The translations under genes and the position numbers were made by a program. Below the pieces are notes generated by a model. That model did no database searches and was not told the origin of the DNA. It saw only the letters and a program-made list of their open reading frames with translations. Positions 1 through 7,255 of a DNA stretch of 17,103 nt are shown in pieces (position 1 is the first letter of the stretch; every line of letters starts with the position of its first letter). Where the stretch lies: assembly GCA_023458355.1 (NCBI GenBank), contig JAEWZS010000133.1:1-17103 (forward strand), read 5' to 3'. This DNA is from Bacillota bacterium. GTDB taxonomy: Bacteria; Bacillota; Clostridia; Christensenellales; CAG-138.

Positions 1-12
1 GATGTACCCCCC

Positions 13-813
13 TCATATGGCTCTTGTATCGCTTTTGCAGTACTTTACGTACGACACGGCGACACAACCTACACTGACAAGCGCAGCTGCAACAACATAT
101 TTCGTTTCAAACCTACCATTAGAGAATACGTCCTGAGGACTAAAGTAGGTAAGCGGCGAGATGTACAATAGGATGTCTTCTTTGGTAAGCGAATGAAGCG
201 CCATCAGTAAGAAACCGGCAAATCCAAACGCCGTTGCCATGCCGGAGACCGACCGAATCTTTTGCGCCAATGTGGCGTAAAGAATTCCGATGGACAAGAA
301 TACCAGTTGCAAAAAGAACAGCGACGACGATGATAGTATAACCTTGCCCATTCCTAAACCAGTCTCGCCATGTGCGGTATATGCGATCACCGTTGCAGCG
401 ACGAAGAGGATATTGGTTATGACGATATATAGTAGGCAGCAAAGCAACTTGGAGATGAATACTTGGCTTCGTTCTACCGGTTTTACAAGCAGAAAATCCA
501 CACACTTAGAACGCTTTTCCCTTGAAAAAGACGACAGCGCAAACGAAACTGCCATGATTGCACCCACGAGTCCGATGTACGTGTATATAAACTGAAAAAA
601 ACCGCTGAATGTGAACATAGTGTCTACCGAAACGCCAAATGCCGCAGCAAACGCGGGTGGCAGGTTTTCAAGCGCCTTTTCTACTGCATCGCGGCTCTTC
701 ATAAAAGCGTCATAGAAGGTGGTTAAGAAAACAGAGAACATGGCTAAGATGCTTAGGGTCCAAATGAAAAAGCTCTTTAGCTGTGTTTTACATTCAAACC
801 AAAAAATATTCAT
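13..813 (-). CDS. ABC-2 type transporter permease subunit
   Basis: A 266-residue integral membrane protein, probably the channel half of an exporter whose ATPase is the gene immediately upstream. Its hydrophobic segments (roughly residues 15-35, 65-95, 120-145, 155-180, 190-210 and 235-255) fit the six-helix layout of ABC-2 permeases, and the charged stretch SREKRSKCVDFLLVKPV between helices 2 and 3 is typical of that family. The ATG is preceded by a near-perfect AAGGAGGTG site that overlaps the end of the ATPase gene (11-nt gap), so the two are probably co-translated. It is third in a tetR-ATPase-permease operon. The substrate cannot be read from the sequence; TetR-linked exporters of this type often move drugs, peptides or lipids. 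The gene is complete, and its terminator, if any, lies outside the window. Confidence 0.85.
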   Translation of the reverse strand: MNIFWFECKTQLKSFFIWTLSILAMFSVFLTTFYDAFMKSRDAVEKALENLPPAFAAAFGVSVDTMFTFSGFFQFIYTYIGLVGAIMAVSFALSSFSREKRSKCVDFLLVKPVERSQVFISKLLCCLLYIVITNILFVAATVIAYTAHGETGLGMGKVILSSSSLFFLQLVFLSIGILYATLAQKIRSVSGMATAFGFAGFLLMALHSLTKEDILLYISPLTYFSPQDVFSNGRFETKYVVAAALVSVGCVAVSYVKYCKSDTRAI

Positions 814-824
814 GTTGCACCTCC

Positions 825-1706
825 TTAACCAACGTAGTGGTGCATAAAGATATCTTCGAGCGACGGTTCCGTTACGTCGACATTGTCGAGAGGATATTTA
901 GCGATTTCCTCAAGCAGCTGATTTACATTGCCTTTATAGATAAAGCTTATGTCACTGCCGTTAACCTCGACATGCTGCGCACCTTCAAGGCTAAAACCCT
1001 CAGGCACTTTGCCGTTTTTCACGGTGAAGCTGACGCTTTTATAGGCATTCTGCTTAAGTTCGCTGATTTTCTGCACCGAAACGATACGTCCTTCCTTGAT
1101 AATGGCCACGCGGTCACAGATTCGCTGGACTTCGCTTAAGATATGCGAAGAGAAAAGCACCGTTGCGCCGCGCTTGTTCTCCTCTCTGATAAGGTCAAAA
1201 AATGTACGCTGCATCAACGGATCAAGCCCGCTGGTAGGCTCGTCAAGTATGATGAGGCGCGGCGCATGCAACAGCCCTTGGATGATGCCAACCTTTTTCT
1301 TGTTGCCGAGGCTCATATCCTCAATTTTTTGCTTAAGATTTACCTGTAAAAGTGCAGACAGCTCTTCAATTCGCTTCGAACAGTCTTTTTTGTAAAAACT
1401 CGCTGAATACTTGAATAGATCAATGGCGCGCATGTTGTCGTAGTAGAAGACTTCACTTGGCAGATAACCGACTTCTTTGAGTATTTCAACTTTGTGGGTA
1501 CGGCTGTCCAGACCGAAGATTTTTGCTTCGCCGCTTGTTTTATAGATTAACGACAGCAGCGTCCGTATCGTCGTGGATTTTCCCGCACCGTTTGGACCGA
1601 TGAACCCGTAGATTTCCCCCTCCTCAACCAAAAGGCTTACGTCGATGATTCCCCTTTCTTTGCCGTAAAACTTGGTCAGGTTCTTTGTTTCAATGATTGC
1701 GCTCAC
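825..1706 (-). CDS. ABC transporter ATP-binding protein
   Basis: A 293-residue cytoplasmic ATPase that should power the adjacent permease. Visible motifs are Walker A GPNGAGKST (residues 37-45), Walker B with LIILDEPTSGLD (151-162) and the switch histidine in FSSHI (H188). The signature motif is non-canonical: MSLGNKKK at about 131-138 instead of LSGGQ, which is common in the BcrA-like branch of ABC-2 exporters, as is GYLPSE at 80-85. A C-terminal domain of about 80 residues follows the nucleotide-binding domain. The start is GTG, overlapping the tetR stop in a GTGA junction with a GGGGGA site inside the end of tetR, which indicates translational coupling. The family call is secure; the transported substrate is unknown. 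Confidence 0.9.
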   Translation of the reverse strand: MSAIIETKNLTKFYGKERGIIDVSLLVEEGEIYGFIGPNGAGKSTTIRTLLSLIYKTSGEAKIFGLDSRTHKVEILKEVGYLPSEVFYYDNMRAIDLFKYSASFYKKDCSKRIEELSALLQVNLKQKIEDMSLGNKKKVGIIQGLLHAPRLIILDEPTSGLDPLMQRTFFDLIREENKRGATVLFSSHILSEVQRICDRVAIIKEGRIVSVQKISELKQNAYKSVSFTVKNGKVPEGFSLEGAQHVEVNGSDISFIYKGNVNQLLEEIAKYPLDNVDVTEPSLEDIFMHHYVG

Positions 1707-2326
1707 GAAAGATATTCCCCCTTATATGAAATTCTTTTTAGGTAACCGGACCAATGCGCGTATTTTTCCATGAGGTCATTAAGGTTAAAATCCAGTCCGT
1801 TTTGCCGGTGCTCTTGAATGTAACCTTCAGCCATCCATTTGAGCATGTTAAGGATTTCAACAGGATTGACATCGTCTTTAAACTTCGATACATCGATGTT
1901 TTTAAAATAGGTACGAAAGATACTCTCGGTGTTTTCCGCAAACTTTACATGCATGCTCTCGGGGAGGGTTTCGCGCTGCACGCAAAATGCTCGCACGATG
2001 AAATCCGTGATGTAAGGGTTTTCGCTCAGCATTTGGTATTTTCGCTGCGCCGCGTAAGTACAAAGCTCAAAAAAGTCATCGATTTTTTGTATTTTTTCAT
2101 CCTCGACATATGTCTTGATCGATGTGACCGCCTGCTCAAACAAAAACATGTAGAATGTCTTTTTGTCGTGGAAGTAATAGAATAAAAGCCCTTTGGAAAT
2201 ACCGCCCTTGATGGCGATTTCCTCGGTTGAGGCATGTTTATAATCTTTCTTTGTAAATACTTCATAACCCGCATGGATGATTTTCTGCCGCTTTTCGTCT
2301 GACAGATCTAAAAATTTGGGGTTCAT
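1703..2326 (-). CDS. TetR/AcrR family transcriptional regulator
   Basis: A 207-residue repressor. The N-terminal helix-turn-helix is clear at about residues 33-57 (TEEIAIKGGISKGLLFYYF), followed by the KKTFY helix typical of TetR proteins; the rest is a helical, variable ligand-binding domain. The ATG at 2326 is preferred over an in-frame GTG at 2338 because the AGGAG site lies 11 nt before the ATG but only 1 nt before the GTG. It heads an operon with an ABC exporter, so it most likely senses the exported compound and represses its own operon. AACC/GGTT inverted repeats between the promoter and the start are the likely operator. The ligand is unknown. Confidence 0.88.
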   Translation of the reverse strand: MNPKFLDLSDEKRQKIIHAGYEVFTKKDYKHASTEEIAIKGGISKGLLFYYFHDKKTFYMFLFEQAVTSIKTYVEDEKIQKIDDFFELCTYAAQRKYQMLSENPYITDFIVRAFCVQRETLPESMHVKFAENTESIFRTYFKNIDVSKFKDDVNPVEILNMLKWMAEGYIQEHRQNGLDFNLNDLMEKYAHWSGYLKRISYKGEYLS

Positions 2327-2345
2327 ATCCAAACACACTCCTGAC

Positions 2346-2371
2346 TAAACCGGTTTAACCACATCGGTTAA
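2346..2371. promoter_or_regulatory. Probable TetR operator (overlapping inverted repeats)
   Basis: A perfect 12-bp palindrome TAAACCGGTTTA (2346-2357) is followed by a second, overlapping inverted repeat TTAACC-5 nt-GGTTAA (2355-2371). Both use AACC/GGTT half-sites and lie just downstream of the -10 box of the tetR promoter, where a bound repressor would block transcription. Assignment to the adjacent TetR protein is inference from position. Confidence 0.6.
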
Positions 2372-2379
2372 TGGAGATA

Positions 2380-2407
2380 AGTATATGCCGTTGACTATTT
2401 TTTTCAA
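2380..2407 (-). promoter_or_regulatory. Promoter of the tetR-ABC operon
   Basis: On the minus strand, TTGAAA (2402-2407) and TATACT (2380-2385) are separated by 16 bp. The predicted start of transcription falls at the edge of the AACC/GGTT operator. Confidence 0.55.
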
Positions 2408-2477
2408 GGCCTAGGGATGGATTTACGACTATAAATTTATGTTTATAACCTTCTTAGTTCTTACCATGGTTTCCAAC

Positions 2478-2506
2478 TTGCGTTTTATTAAAAAAAGACG
2501 TATTAT
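2478..2506 (+). promoter_or_regulatory. Promoter of the DMT transporter gene
   Basis: TTGCGT (2478-2483) and TATTAT (2501-2506) are separated by exactly 17 bp. This leaves an untranslated leader of about 50 nt. The leader contains an imperfect inverted repeat, TTGCC (2513-2517) with GGCAA (2532-2536), of unknown meaning. Confidence 0.55.
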
Positions 2507-2563
2507 GTTACATTGCCGGGCTTAAAATCCGGGCAACGATCCCAGCGGACCTGAAGGAAATAT

Positions 2564-3460
2564 ATGCAGAAAAACACACAGATTAAAGGCGTTTTACTTA
2601 TGCTCACCTGTGCACTTATGTGGAGCACGGGCGGAATACTAATAAAGTTGGTACCGTGGAATCCTCTCGTTTTGGGCGGTTGGCGAAGCCTGTTTTGTGG
2701 ATTGACATATTTGACATATATGCTGTTTACCAAAAGGCGCATTCGTTTCGACATGCGCTCCCTGTGTGTAGGTGTAGCGTCTTCCATTGCATCGTTCTGT
2801 TTTCTCGCGGCCAACAAACTTACCACGGCTGCAAATGCCATTGTGCTTCAATACACCTCGCCGGTGTTTTTTGTGCTTTTCTCTATGATTTTTCAAAAAA
2901 AGAAGTTTCGCCGCAAGGATTATGCAGTTGTAGGTGTAACCATGGCGGGCATCGTGCTGTTTTTTATGGACAGCATTACACCCGGCAACATGCTCGGCAA
3001 TTTTATCGCCATTATGAGCGGCATGGTTTTCGCTGTTATGTATATGTTGCTTGGCGAAGCAAAGGATGAAGGCGCACGCGTTTCCGGTATGCTCATAGGT
3101 ACGCTTATCTCCACTTTGGTAGGCTTACCCTTAAGCGCCGTGTATCCGCCTCAGCAAATCACTTTACCCATCGTTCTAGCCGTAATGGGCATGGGTATTT
3201 TTCAGCTCGGTATTCCCAACATCATGTACAGTGCAGCCATCAACTCTACCTCTATGCTGGTGTGCTCTATACTCGCGTCAACGGAGCTCCTGCTCAATCC
3301 CGTTTGGGTGTATTTGTTGACCGGAGAAGTGCCGGGTTTGTGGGCGTTTATAGGGGCTTCGGTAATAGCGGCTACCATTACGCTATGGGTTGCTTCGGAT
3401 GCGCGAAACGCAAATGCTCCCATCGATCGCGCACCGGAGGGCGAATCGGAACCTGTTTGA
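2564..3460 (+). CDS. EamA/DMT superfamily permease
   Basis: A 298-residue inner-membrane transporter with about ten hydrophobic helices in two similar halves, the usual EamA (RhaT/YdcZ-type drug/metabolite transporter) design. The N-terminal half carries the familiar MLTCALMWSTGGILIKLV opening and AANKLTTAANAIVLQYTSPVFFVLFS; the second half has the matching STSMLVCSILASTELLLNPVWVYLLTGE segment. The length is typical. A GAAGGAA ribosome site precedes the ATG. It is a single-gene unit with its own promoter and terminator, lying back to back with the tetR operon. Substrates of this family range from amino acids to sugars and drugs, and nothing here identifies one. Confidence 0.88.
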   Translation: MQKNTQIKGVLLMLTCALMWSTGGILIKLVPWNPLVLGGWRSLFCGLTYLTYMLFTKRRIRFDMRSLCVGVASSIASFCFLAANKLTTAANAIVLQYTSPVFFVLFSMIFQKKKFRRKDYAVVGVTMAGIVLFFMDSITPGNMLGNFIAIMSGMVFAVMYMLLGEAKDEGARVSGMLIGTLISTLVGLPLSAVYPPQQITLPIVLAVMGMGIFQLGIPNIMYSAAINSTSMLVCSILASTELLLNPVWVYLLTGEVPGLWAFIGASVIAATITLWVASDARNANAPIDRAPEGESEPV

Positions 3461-3482
3461 TCTTTTAAATAGAAATTATTTT

Positions 3483-3513
3483 AGGCAGAACCGAGAGGTT
3501 CTGCCTGTTTTTG
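3483..3513 (+). terminator. Intrinsic terminator after the DMT gene
   Basis: A perfect 10-bp stem, AGGCAGAACC (3483-3492) with GGTTCTGCCT (3497-3506), has a GAGA tetraloop and is followed by GTTTTTG. Confidence 0.88.
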
Positions 3514-3530
3514 TATGTATCAATTTTAGC

Positions 3531-4337
3531 TTAGAGCGGTTGAAGCGGAAGCTGCAGCTCCGTGAGGTTTTCGCCCTCGTCGGCGCTTTCATGGATGTCA
3601 ATGAGGTATAGTTCTATGGCGCTCCCGGCGATTTTGCGATTTTGCTCTTTTGCAAATTCTGCCATGCGCGGCAGCAGTGTTTCGCGTTTTTTATAAGGCC
3701 CGCTGTAGGCGACGGTTACATAATCGCCCGCCGGCAAGGTAAAATTGGCCTTTTCCGCATGCGGGGTGATGATGAACACCCGGCTGAAACGGTTGAATGC
3801 ACCGCTTTTTATAGCCGCATCGTCGATGATGGCGCCCATCGTGCCGCCTCGTATGAGAAAAAGCTCGCCCTCATGCTGCTTATGCAGCTTTTTCACGGCA
3901 AAATCCACTTCGGCATCGTTGAGCGTTTCAACTTCCAATCTTACGCAAGCGCGCACGGGAAGCGTGCGTACGGAGATTTCACCCACGGGGCGGCGTAAGG
4001 CATTTAAAATACCCGCCTCGCGTTCAATAAGCTTGCTCTTAATACGCTCAAGCTCTACAATGCGCTCGTCGATAATCGAGCGTTCTTCCATCAACAGCGA
4101 AAGCGTTGCTTCAACGGTGCGTGCACCAAGATAATCCTTGATGCGCGCAGTGGATAAGTCGAGTTTGAGCATGTCGCGGATAACATTGAGACGCCAGATA
4201 TCGTCGATGCTGTACATGCGGTAGCCGTTTTCATCACGCTTAGGAGAAAGGAGGCCCGCCTCTTCGTAATAACGCAAAGAATCCGGCCCGATGCTGTAAA
4301 GTTGGGCAATTTCACTTATTTTAAATGAATGACGCAT
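3531..4337 (-). CDS. MerR-family regulator with GyrI-like effector domain
   Basis: A 268-residue one-component regulator. Residues about 5-70 form the winged-helix MerR domain (FKISEIAQLYSIGPDSLRYY, then the NGYRMYS wing), about 75-115 form a coiled-coil dimer helix, and about 120-268 resemble the GyrI/BmrR ligand-binding fold that recognises hydrophobic or cationic drugs, ending ELYLIDIHESA...LTELQLPL. The frame stays open to 4502, but the ATG at 4337 is chosen because it has a GGAGG site 6 nt upstream and starts exactly at the MerR domain. It is divergent from a MATE pump and shares an operator with it, so it probably activates pump expression on drug binding and controls itself. The ligand is unknown. 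Confidence 0.88.
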   Translation of the reverse strand: MRHSFKISEIAQLYSIGPDSLRYYEEAGLLSPKRDENGYRMYSIDDIWRLNVIRDMLKLDLSTARIKDYLGARTVEATLSLLMEERSIIDERIVELERIKSKLIEREAGILNALRRPVGEISVRTLPVRACVRLEVETLNDAEVDFAVKKLHKQHEGELFLIRGGTMGAIIDDAAIKSGAFNRFSRVFIITPHAEKANFTLPAGDYVTVAYSGPYKKRETLLPRMAEFAKEQNRKIAGSAIELYLIDIHESADEGENLTELQLPLQPL

Positions 4338-4395
4338 AAAGCCTCCATAAAAGCGGGGCAGAAAAGGCAAATAGCGGGCTTTTTTAAAAAAAGCC

Positions 4396-4426
4396 TTGAC
4401 CTTAGTATCATACCAAGGTTTATGCT
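4396..4426 (+). promoter_or_regulatory. MerR-type promoter of the MATE gene
   Basis: TTGACC (4396-4401) and TATGCT (4421-4426) are separated by 19 bp. The over-long spacer is the hallmark of promoters activated by MerR proteins through DNA distortion. An A/T-rich run (4380-4392) immediately upstream could act as an UP element. Confidence 0.8.
4399..4419. promoter_or_regulatory. MerR operator
   Basis: An inverted repeat made of ACCTTAGTAT (4399-4408), a central C, and ATACCAAGGT (4410-4419), with one mismatch between arms. It fills the spacer of the MATE promoter, as expected for BmrR/MtaN-like regulators. Confidence 0.8.
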
Positions 4427-4435
4427 TGCTGTAAA
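4407..4435 (-). promoter_or_regulatory. Probable merR promoter overlapping the operator
   Basis: On the minus strand, TTTACA (4430-4435) and TATGAT (4407-4412) are separated by 17 bp. The -10 box lies inside the MerR operator, which would allow autorepression while the divergent MATE promoter is activated. Confidence 0.5.
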
Positions 4436-4447
4436 CAGGAGGTTTGT

Positions 4448-5755
4448 ATGGTATCCGCAAATCGCGGTTTTCGAGAATTTTTACGGTATGTGCTGCCCAC
4501 AACCGGGGCCATGCTTTCGTTTTCGGCTTATACGATGATAAGCGGTATCATCGTAGCGAAGGGCGAAGGCGAGGTCGCGCTTGCGGCGCTCAACCTCTCG
4601 ATGCCGCTCGTCAACATGTTGTTTGCCGTATCGGTGTTTTTTAGCGTAGGGGCTTCCACCGTGATCGGCATTTATAAAGGCAAGGGCGATACGCGCCTCG
4701 CGAGCGATGTTTTTTCGCAGGATCTTTTTGCTCTGCTTATTTTGGGGTTTGTGTTTACGCTTCTCGCTACGTTATTCCCGCGTGATATTGCGCGCTTTTT
4801 GGGAGGCATGGACCTAACGATTGACAGGGTAGAGCAATTTGTGCGCGTTACGGGTTTATTTTCTGCAGCGTACTTGGTATCCTACAATCTCGAGGTGATG
4901 TCGCGCGCGGACGGGCGGCCTAACATGGCGTTTCTGGGTGTGCTTGCGGGCGGTTTGGTCACGGCGGGCTTAGGTTGGCTTTTTGTAATACACCTAAAAA
5001 AGGGCATGACGGGTGCAGCGCTTGCAGGAGGCTTGGGACAGTTGGCGAGCATACTCGTGTACCTCACGCATTTTCTGAGCAAGCGCGCGAAGCTCAAACT
5101 AACCTTTACAAAACCCATAAAGGGGCTGTTTAAGCGGGTGCTGTCGCTCGGGTTCTCCGAGTTTTCCAACGAAGGTGTACTTGCGCTCAATGCATTTGCA
5201 TATAACCGTGCACTCCTCGCCGTGGTGGGTGAACGCGGTGTTGTCGGATATGCGGTCATATCCTATGTGAATACGCTTGTCGTGATGCTTCTTGCGGGTA
5301 TTGCGCAGGCGAACCAACCGCTCGTGAGCCGCCGCCGCGGCGCGCGCGATGTCAAAGGAATGTTTTCGTTTTATGGTTACGGGATAGGCACAGCCCTCGC
5401 GTTTGGATTTTTGGCCTTTGGAGCATGCCTTATATTTGCACCTGATATTGTGCCGCTTCTTGTAGAGGAAAGCTCAAACGCTTTTGACGGTACGGTAAAT
5501 GCTTTAAGGATGTTTGCCGTCGCATTTCCGCTCATGGGCATCAACATCGTGACTTCCGGTTTTTTTGCAGCTACAGAGAACCCCGTACAATCGGCGGCGA
5601 TCTCGCTCGGGCGCGGCGTAATGCTAATGGTTACACTCTTTACACTTGCCGTTTTTCACGCCGCGGATGCGATTTGGTACGCCGCAGCAATCGCTGAAGG
5701 TGCTTGTGCCATAACGGCTATGGCGCTTCTTGTAAGGAAAAAGCAAAAAGCATAG
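4448..5755 (+). CDS. MATE family efflux transporter
   Basis: A 435-residue protein with about 12 hydrophobic helices in two bundles, matching the length and layout of MATE (MatE/NorM-DinF) cation-coupled drug exporters. Recognisable stretches include LPTTGAMLSFSAYTMISGII near the N-terminus, LNLSMPLVNMLFAVSVFFSVGAS in helix 2, the inter-helix SRADGRPNMAFLGVLAGG, and the second-half GIAQANQPLVSRRRGA, the equivalent of the family's QP-containing motif. An AGGAGG site lies 5-6 nt before the ATG. It is driven by a MerR-type promoter and divergent from its likely regulator, which points to inducible multidrug resistance. The family is secure; the substrate is not known. Confidence 0.9.
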   Translation: MVSANRGFREFLRYVLPTTGAMLSFSAYTMISGIIVAKGEGEVALAALNLSMPLVNMLFAVSVFFSVGASTVIGIYKGKGDTRLASDVFSQDLFALLILGFVFTLLATLFPRDIARFLGGMDLTIDRVEQFVRVTGLFSAAYLVSYNLEVMSRADGRPNMAFLGVLAGGLVTAGLGWLFVIHLKKGMTGAALAGGLGQLASILVYLTHFLSKRAKLKLTFTKPIKGLFKRVLSLGFSEFSNEGVLALNAFAYNRALLAVVGERGVVGYAVISYVNTLVVMLLAGIAQANQPLVSRRRGARDVKGMFSFYGYGIGTALAFGFLAFGACLIFAPDIVPLLVEESSNAFDGTVNALRMFAVAFPLMGINIVTSGFFAATENPVQSAAISLGRGVMLMVTLFTLAVFHAADAIWYAAAIAEGACAITAMALLVRKKQKA

Positions 5756-5796
5756 AAAAAAGCCGTTTTAACGGAGCATCCGTTAAAACGGCTTTC
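5756..5796. terminator. Bidirectional intrinsic terminator
   Basis: A perfect 15-bp stem (5761-5775 with 5779-5793) has a 3-nt GCA loop. On the minus strand it is followed by six U residues, making it a strong terminator for the fba-DUF1292 operon. On the plus strand the U tract is short (TTT), so stopping MATE transcripts is plausible but weaker. Confidence 0.85.
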
Positions 5797-5808
5797 GTAT
5801 ATAGAGTT

Positions 5809-6081
5809 TTACGCGTTGCCCTCTGCGTTCCTTTCACGAAAGAGTGCAAACACCTCTTGAAGCACGCGTTCGTCTTCGATCCCTGCGAGTGTATCCTCGA
5901 CATCATCGTCCGCACCGGAAAGAAGTTTTAATATGGTTACGGCCTTCTCATCGGAATCGTCATCCATCGGGAGTAAAATAGCATATTCGCTGCCCTCGAA
6001 GGGAACTACGTCGAGAAGCTCATAATCTATTTCGTTTTCCTCGGAATCTACCAAGGTGAAGATGTCGCTCATGTCGTCCAT
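5809..6081 (-). CDS. DUF1292 domain-containing protein
   Basis: A 90-residue acidic, soluble protein. The opening DIFTLVDSEENEIDYELLDVVPFEGSEYAILLP is characteristic of DUF1292, a small family widespread in Bacillota with no established function. The C-terminal half (about residues 46-90) is rich in Asp and Glu and ends in a predicted helix, VLQEVFALFRER. The frame is open to 6192, inside fba, but the ATG at 6081 has an AGGGA site about 9 nt upstream and matches the family start; a second ATG at 6072 is possible. It lies 13 nt downstream of fba and shares its terminator, so it is co-transcribed with the aldolase. In many Bacillota DUF1292 genes sit near ruvX instead, so this placement is uncommon. 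Confidence 0.8.
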   Translation of the reverse strand: MDDMSDIFTLVDSEENEIDYELLDVVPFEGSEYAILLPMDDDSDEKAVTILKLLSGADDDVEDTLAGIEDERVLQEVFALFRERNAEGNA

Positions 6082-6094
6082 GGTATCTTTTCCC

Positions 6095-7030
6095 TTATAT
6101 TTTGTTGTTCGAACCGAGCACATGTACGATCTTGTGGCGCACCATCTCACGGATAGAGTCGCGCGCGGGCTTGAGGTACTGGCGCGGGTCAAAGTGGGAG
6201 GGATTCTCGTTGAAATACTTGCGGATGGTGCCCGTCATAGCGAGGCGGAGATCCGAGTCGATGTTGATTTTGCATACCGCCATGGACGCAGCCTTGCGGA
6301 GCATGTCTTCGGGTACACCGATTGCGTCGGGCATCTTGCCTCCGTTATCGTTGATCATCTTAACGAATTCGGGAATGACGGAGCTTGCGCCGTGGAGCAC
6401 GATGGGGAAGCCGGGCAGACGCTTTTGGATTTCCTCGAGTATATCGAAGCGAAGCTGCGGGTTGGTGCCGGGCTTAAACTTGTAAGCACCGTGGCTTGTG
6501 CCGATGGCGATGGCTAGGGAGTCTACACCTGTGCGGGTAACAAAGTCGAGCACCTGATCGGGATCTGTATAGCTGCCTTCGCCGGCGGCGACCTTTACAT
6601 CGTCTTCCACACCCTCAAGGCGGCCGAGCTCACCCTCCACGGTGACATTGTGGTCATGCGCGTACTCTACTACCTTTTTGGTGAGCGTAATGTTATCTTC
6701 GTAGCCATGGTGGCTTCCGTCAATCATAACGGAGGTAAAGCCACCATCAATGCAGCTCTTGCAAAGCTCAAATGTATCGCCATGGTCAAGGTGCAAACAG
6801 ATGGGAAGGCCGGTCTCTGCAATCGCCGCTTCCACAAGTTTCATAAGATAGGTATGGTTTGCATATTTGCGCGCACCCGAGGAAACCTGGAGAATGAGAG
6901 GCGAGTTTTCCTCCTTGGCGGCTTCGGTGATGCCTTGAACAATCTCCATGTTGTTTACGTTGAAAGCGCCGATGGCATACCCGCCTTCATAGGCCTTTTT
7001 GAACATTTCCTTGCTGGTAACAAGAGGCAT
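6095..7030 (-). CDS. fba: Class II fructose-1,6-bisphosphate aldolase
   Basis: A 311-residue cytosolic, Zn-dependent TIM-barrel enzyme that splits fructose 1,6-bisphosphate to dihydroxyacetone phosphate and glyceraldehyde 3-phosphate in glycolysis, and runs in reverse in gluconeogenesis. LHLDHGD (79-85) holds the catalytic Asp82 and the zinc ligand His83. Further expected sites are Glu134 in EGELG, His180 in GTSHGAYKF and His213 in LHGASS. The length fits the short type IIB bacterial form. AAGGAG lies just upstream of the ATG. It is the first gene of a two-gene operon with a DUF1292 protein, and GAPDH, the next glycolytic enzyme but one, is about 2.8 kb away in a separate unit. Related tagatose-bisphosphate aldolases share these motifs, but the sequence reads as a housekeeping Fba. 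Confidence 0.92.
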   Translation of the reverse strand: MPLVTSKEMFKKAYEGGYAIGAFNVNNMEIVQGITEAAKEENSPLILQVSSGARKYANHTYLMKLVEAAIAETGLPICLHLDHGDTFELCKSCIDGGFTSVMIDGSHHGYEDNITLTKKVVEYAHDHNVTVEGELGRLEGVEDDVKVAAGEGSYTDPDQVLDFVTRTGVDSLAIAIGTSHGAYKFKPGTNPQLRFDILEEIQKRLPGFPIVLHGASSVIPEFVKMINDNGGKMPDAIGVPEDMLRKAASMAVCKINIDSDLRLAMTGTIRKYFNENPSHFDPRQYLKPARDSIREMVRHKIVHVLGSNNKI

Positions 7031-7083
7031 AACGAATCTCCTTTATATAAAATTTTTAAAACGAACAAAATTATCCCATGCTT

Positions 7084-7111
7084 ATTATATACCATTTACT
7101 CTTTGTTTCAA
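7084..7111 (-). promoter_or_regulatory. fba promoter
   Basis: On the minus strand, TTGAAA (7106-7111) and TATAAT (7084-7089) are separated by 16 bp. The leader to the fba start is about 47 nt. Confidence 0.65.
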
Positions 7112-7191
7112 CAGCATTCTTCCTGAAGCGTTATACTTCGTCAATATGAAAAGATGATCTGCCATTTCCAACCATTATACAAGACCTGTTT

Positions 7192-7208
7192 TATGGTATA
7201 ATACCATA
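7192..7208 (+). promoter_or_regulatory. Extended -10 promoter embedded in a perfect palindrome
   Basis: TATGGTATAATACCATA is a perfect inverted repeat around one central base. It contains TGG-TATAAT (7194-7202), an extended -10 element, and no convincing -35 box is present at the usual distance. It probably drives the glycosyltransferase-aminopeptidase pair with a leader of about 47 nt. The symmetry may mean a regulator binds over the -10 box. Confidence 0.5.
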
Positions 7209-7255
7209 TAACACGTATCTGAGATTATTTACCGCAAAAACGGAGGAAATTCAGC

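Noticed and set aside
4377..4395. GGCTTTTTTAAAAAAAGCC inverted repeat between merR and the MATE gene
   Set aside because: A nearly pure A/T stem is not a normal terminator; it more likely acts as an A/T-rich UP element next to the -35 box.
4338..4502. N-terminal extension of the MerR protein to 4502
   Set aside because: It would run through the MATE promoter and start codon; the ATG at 4337 has a good ribosome site and begins at the MerR domain.
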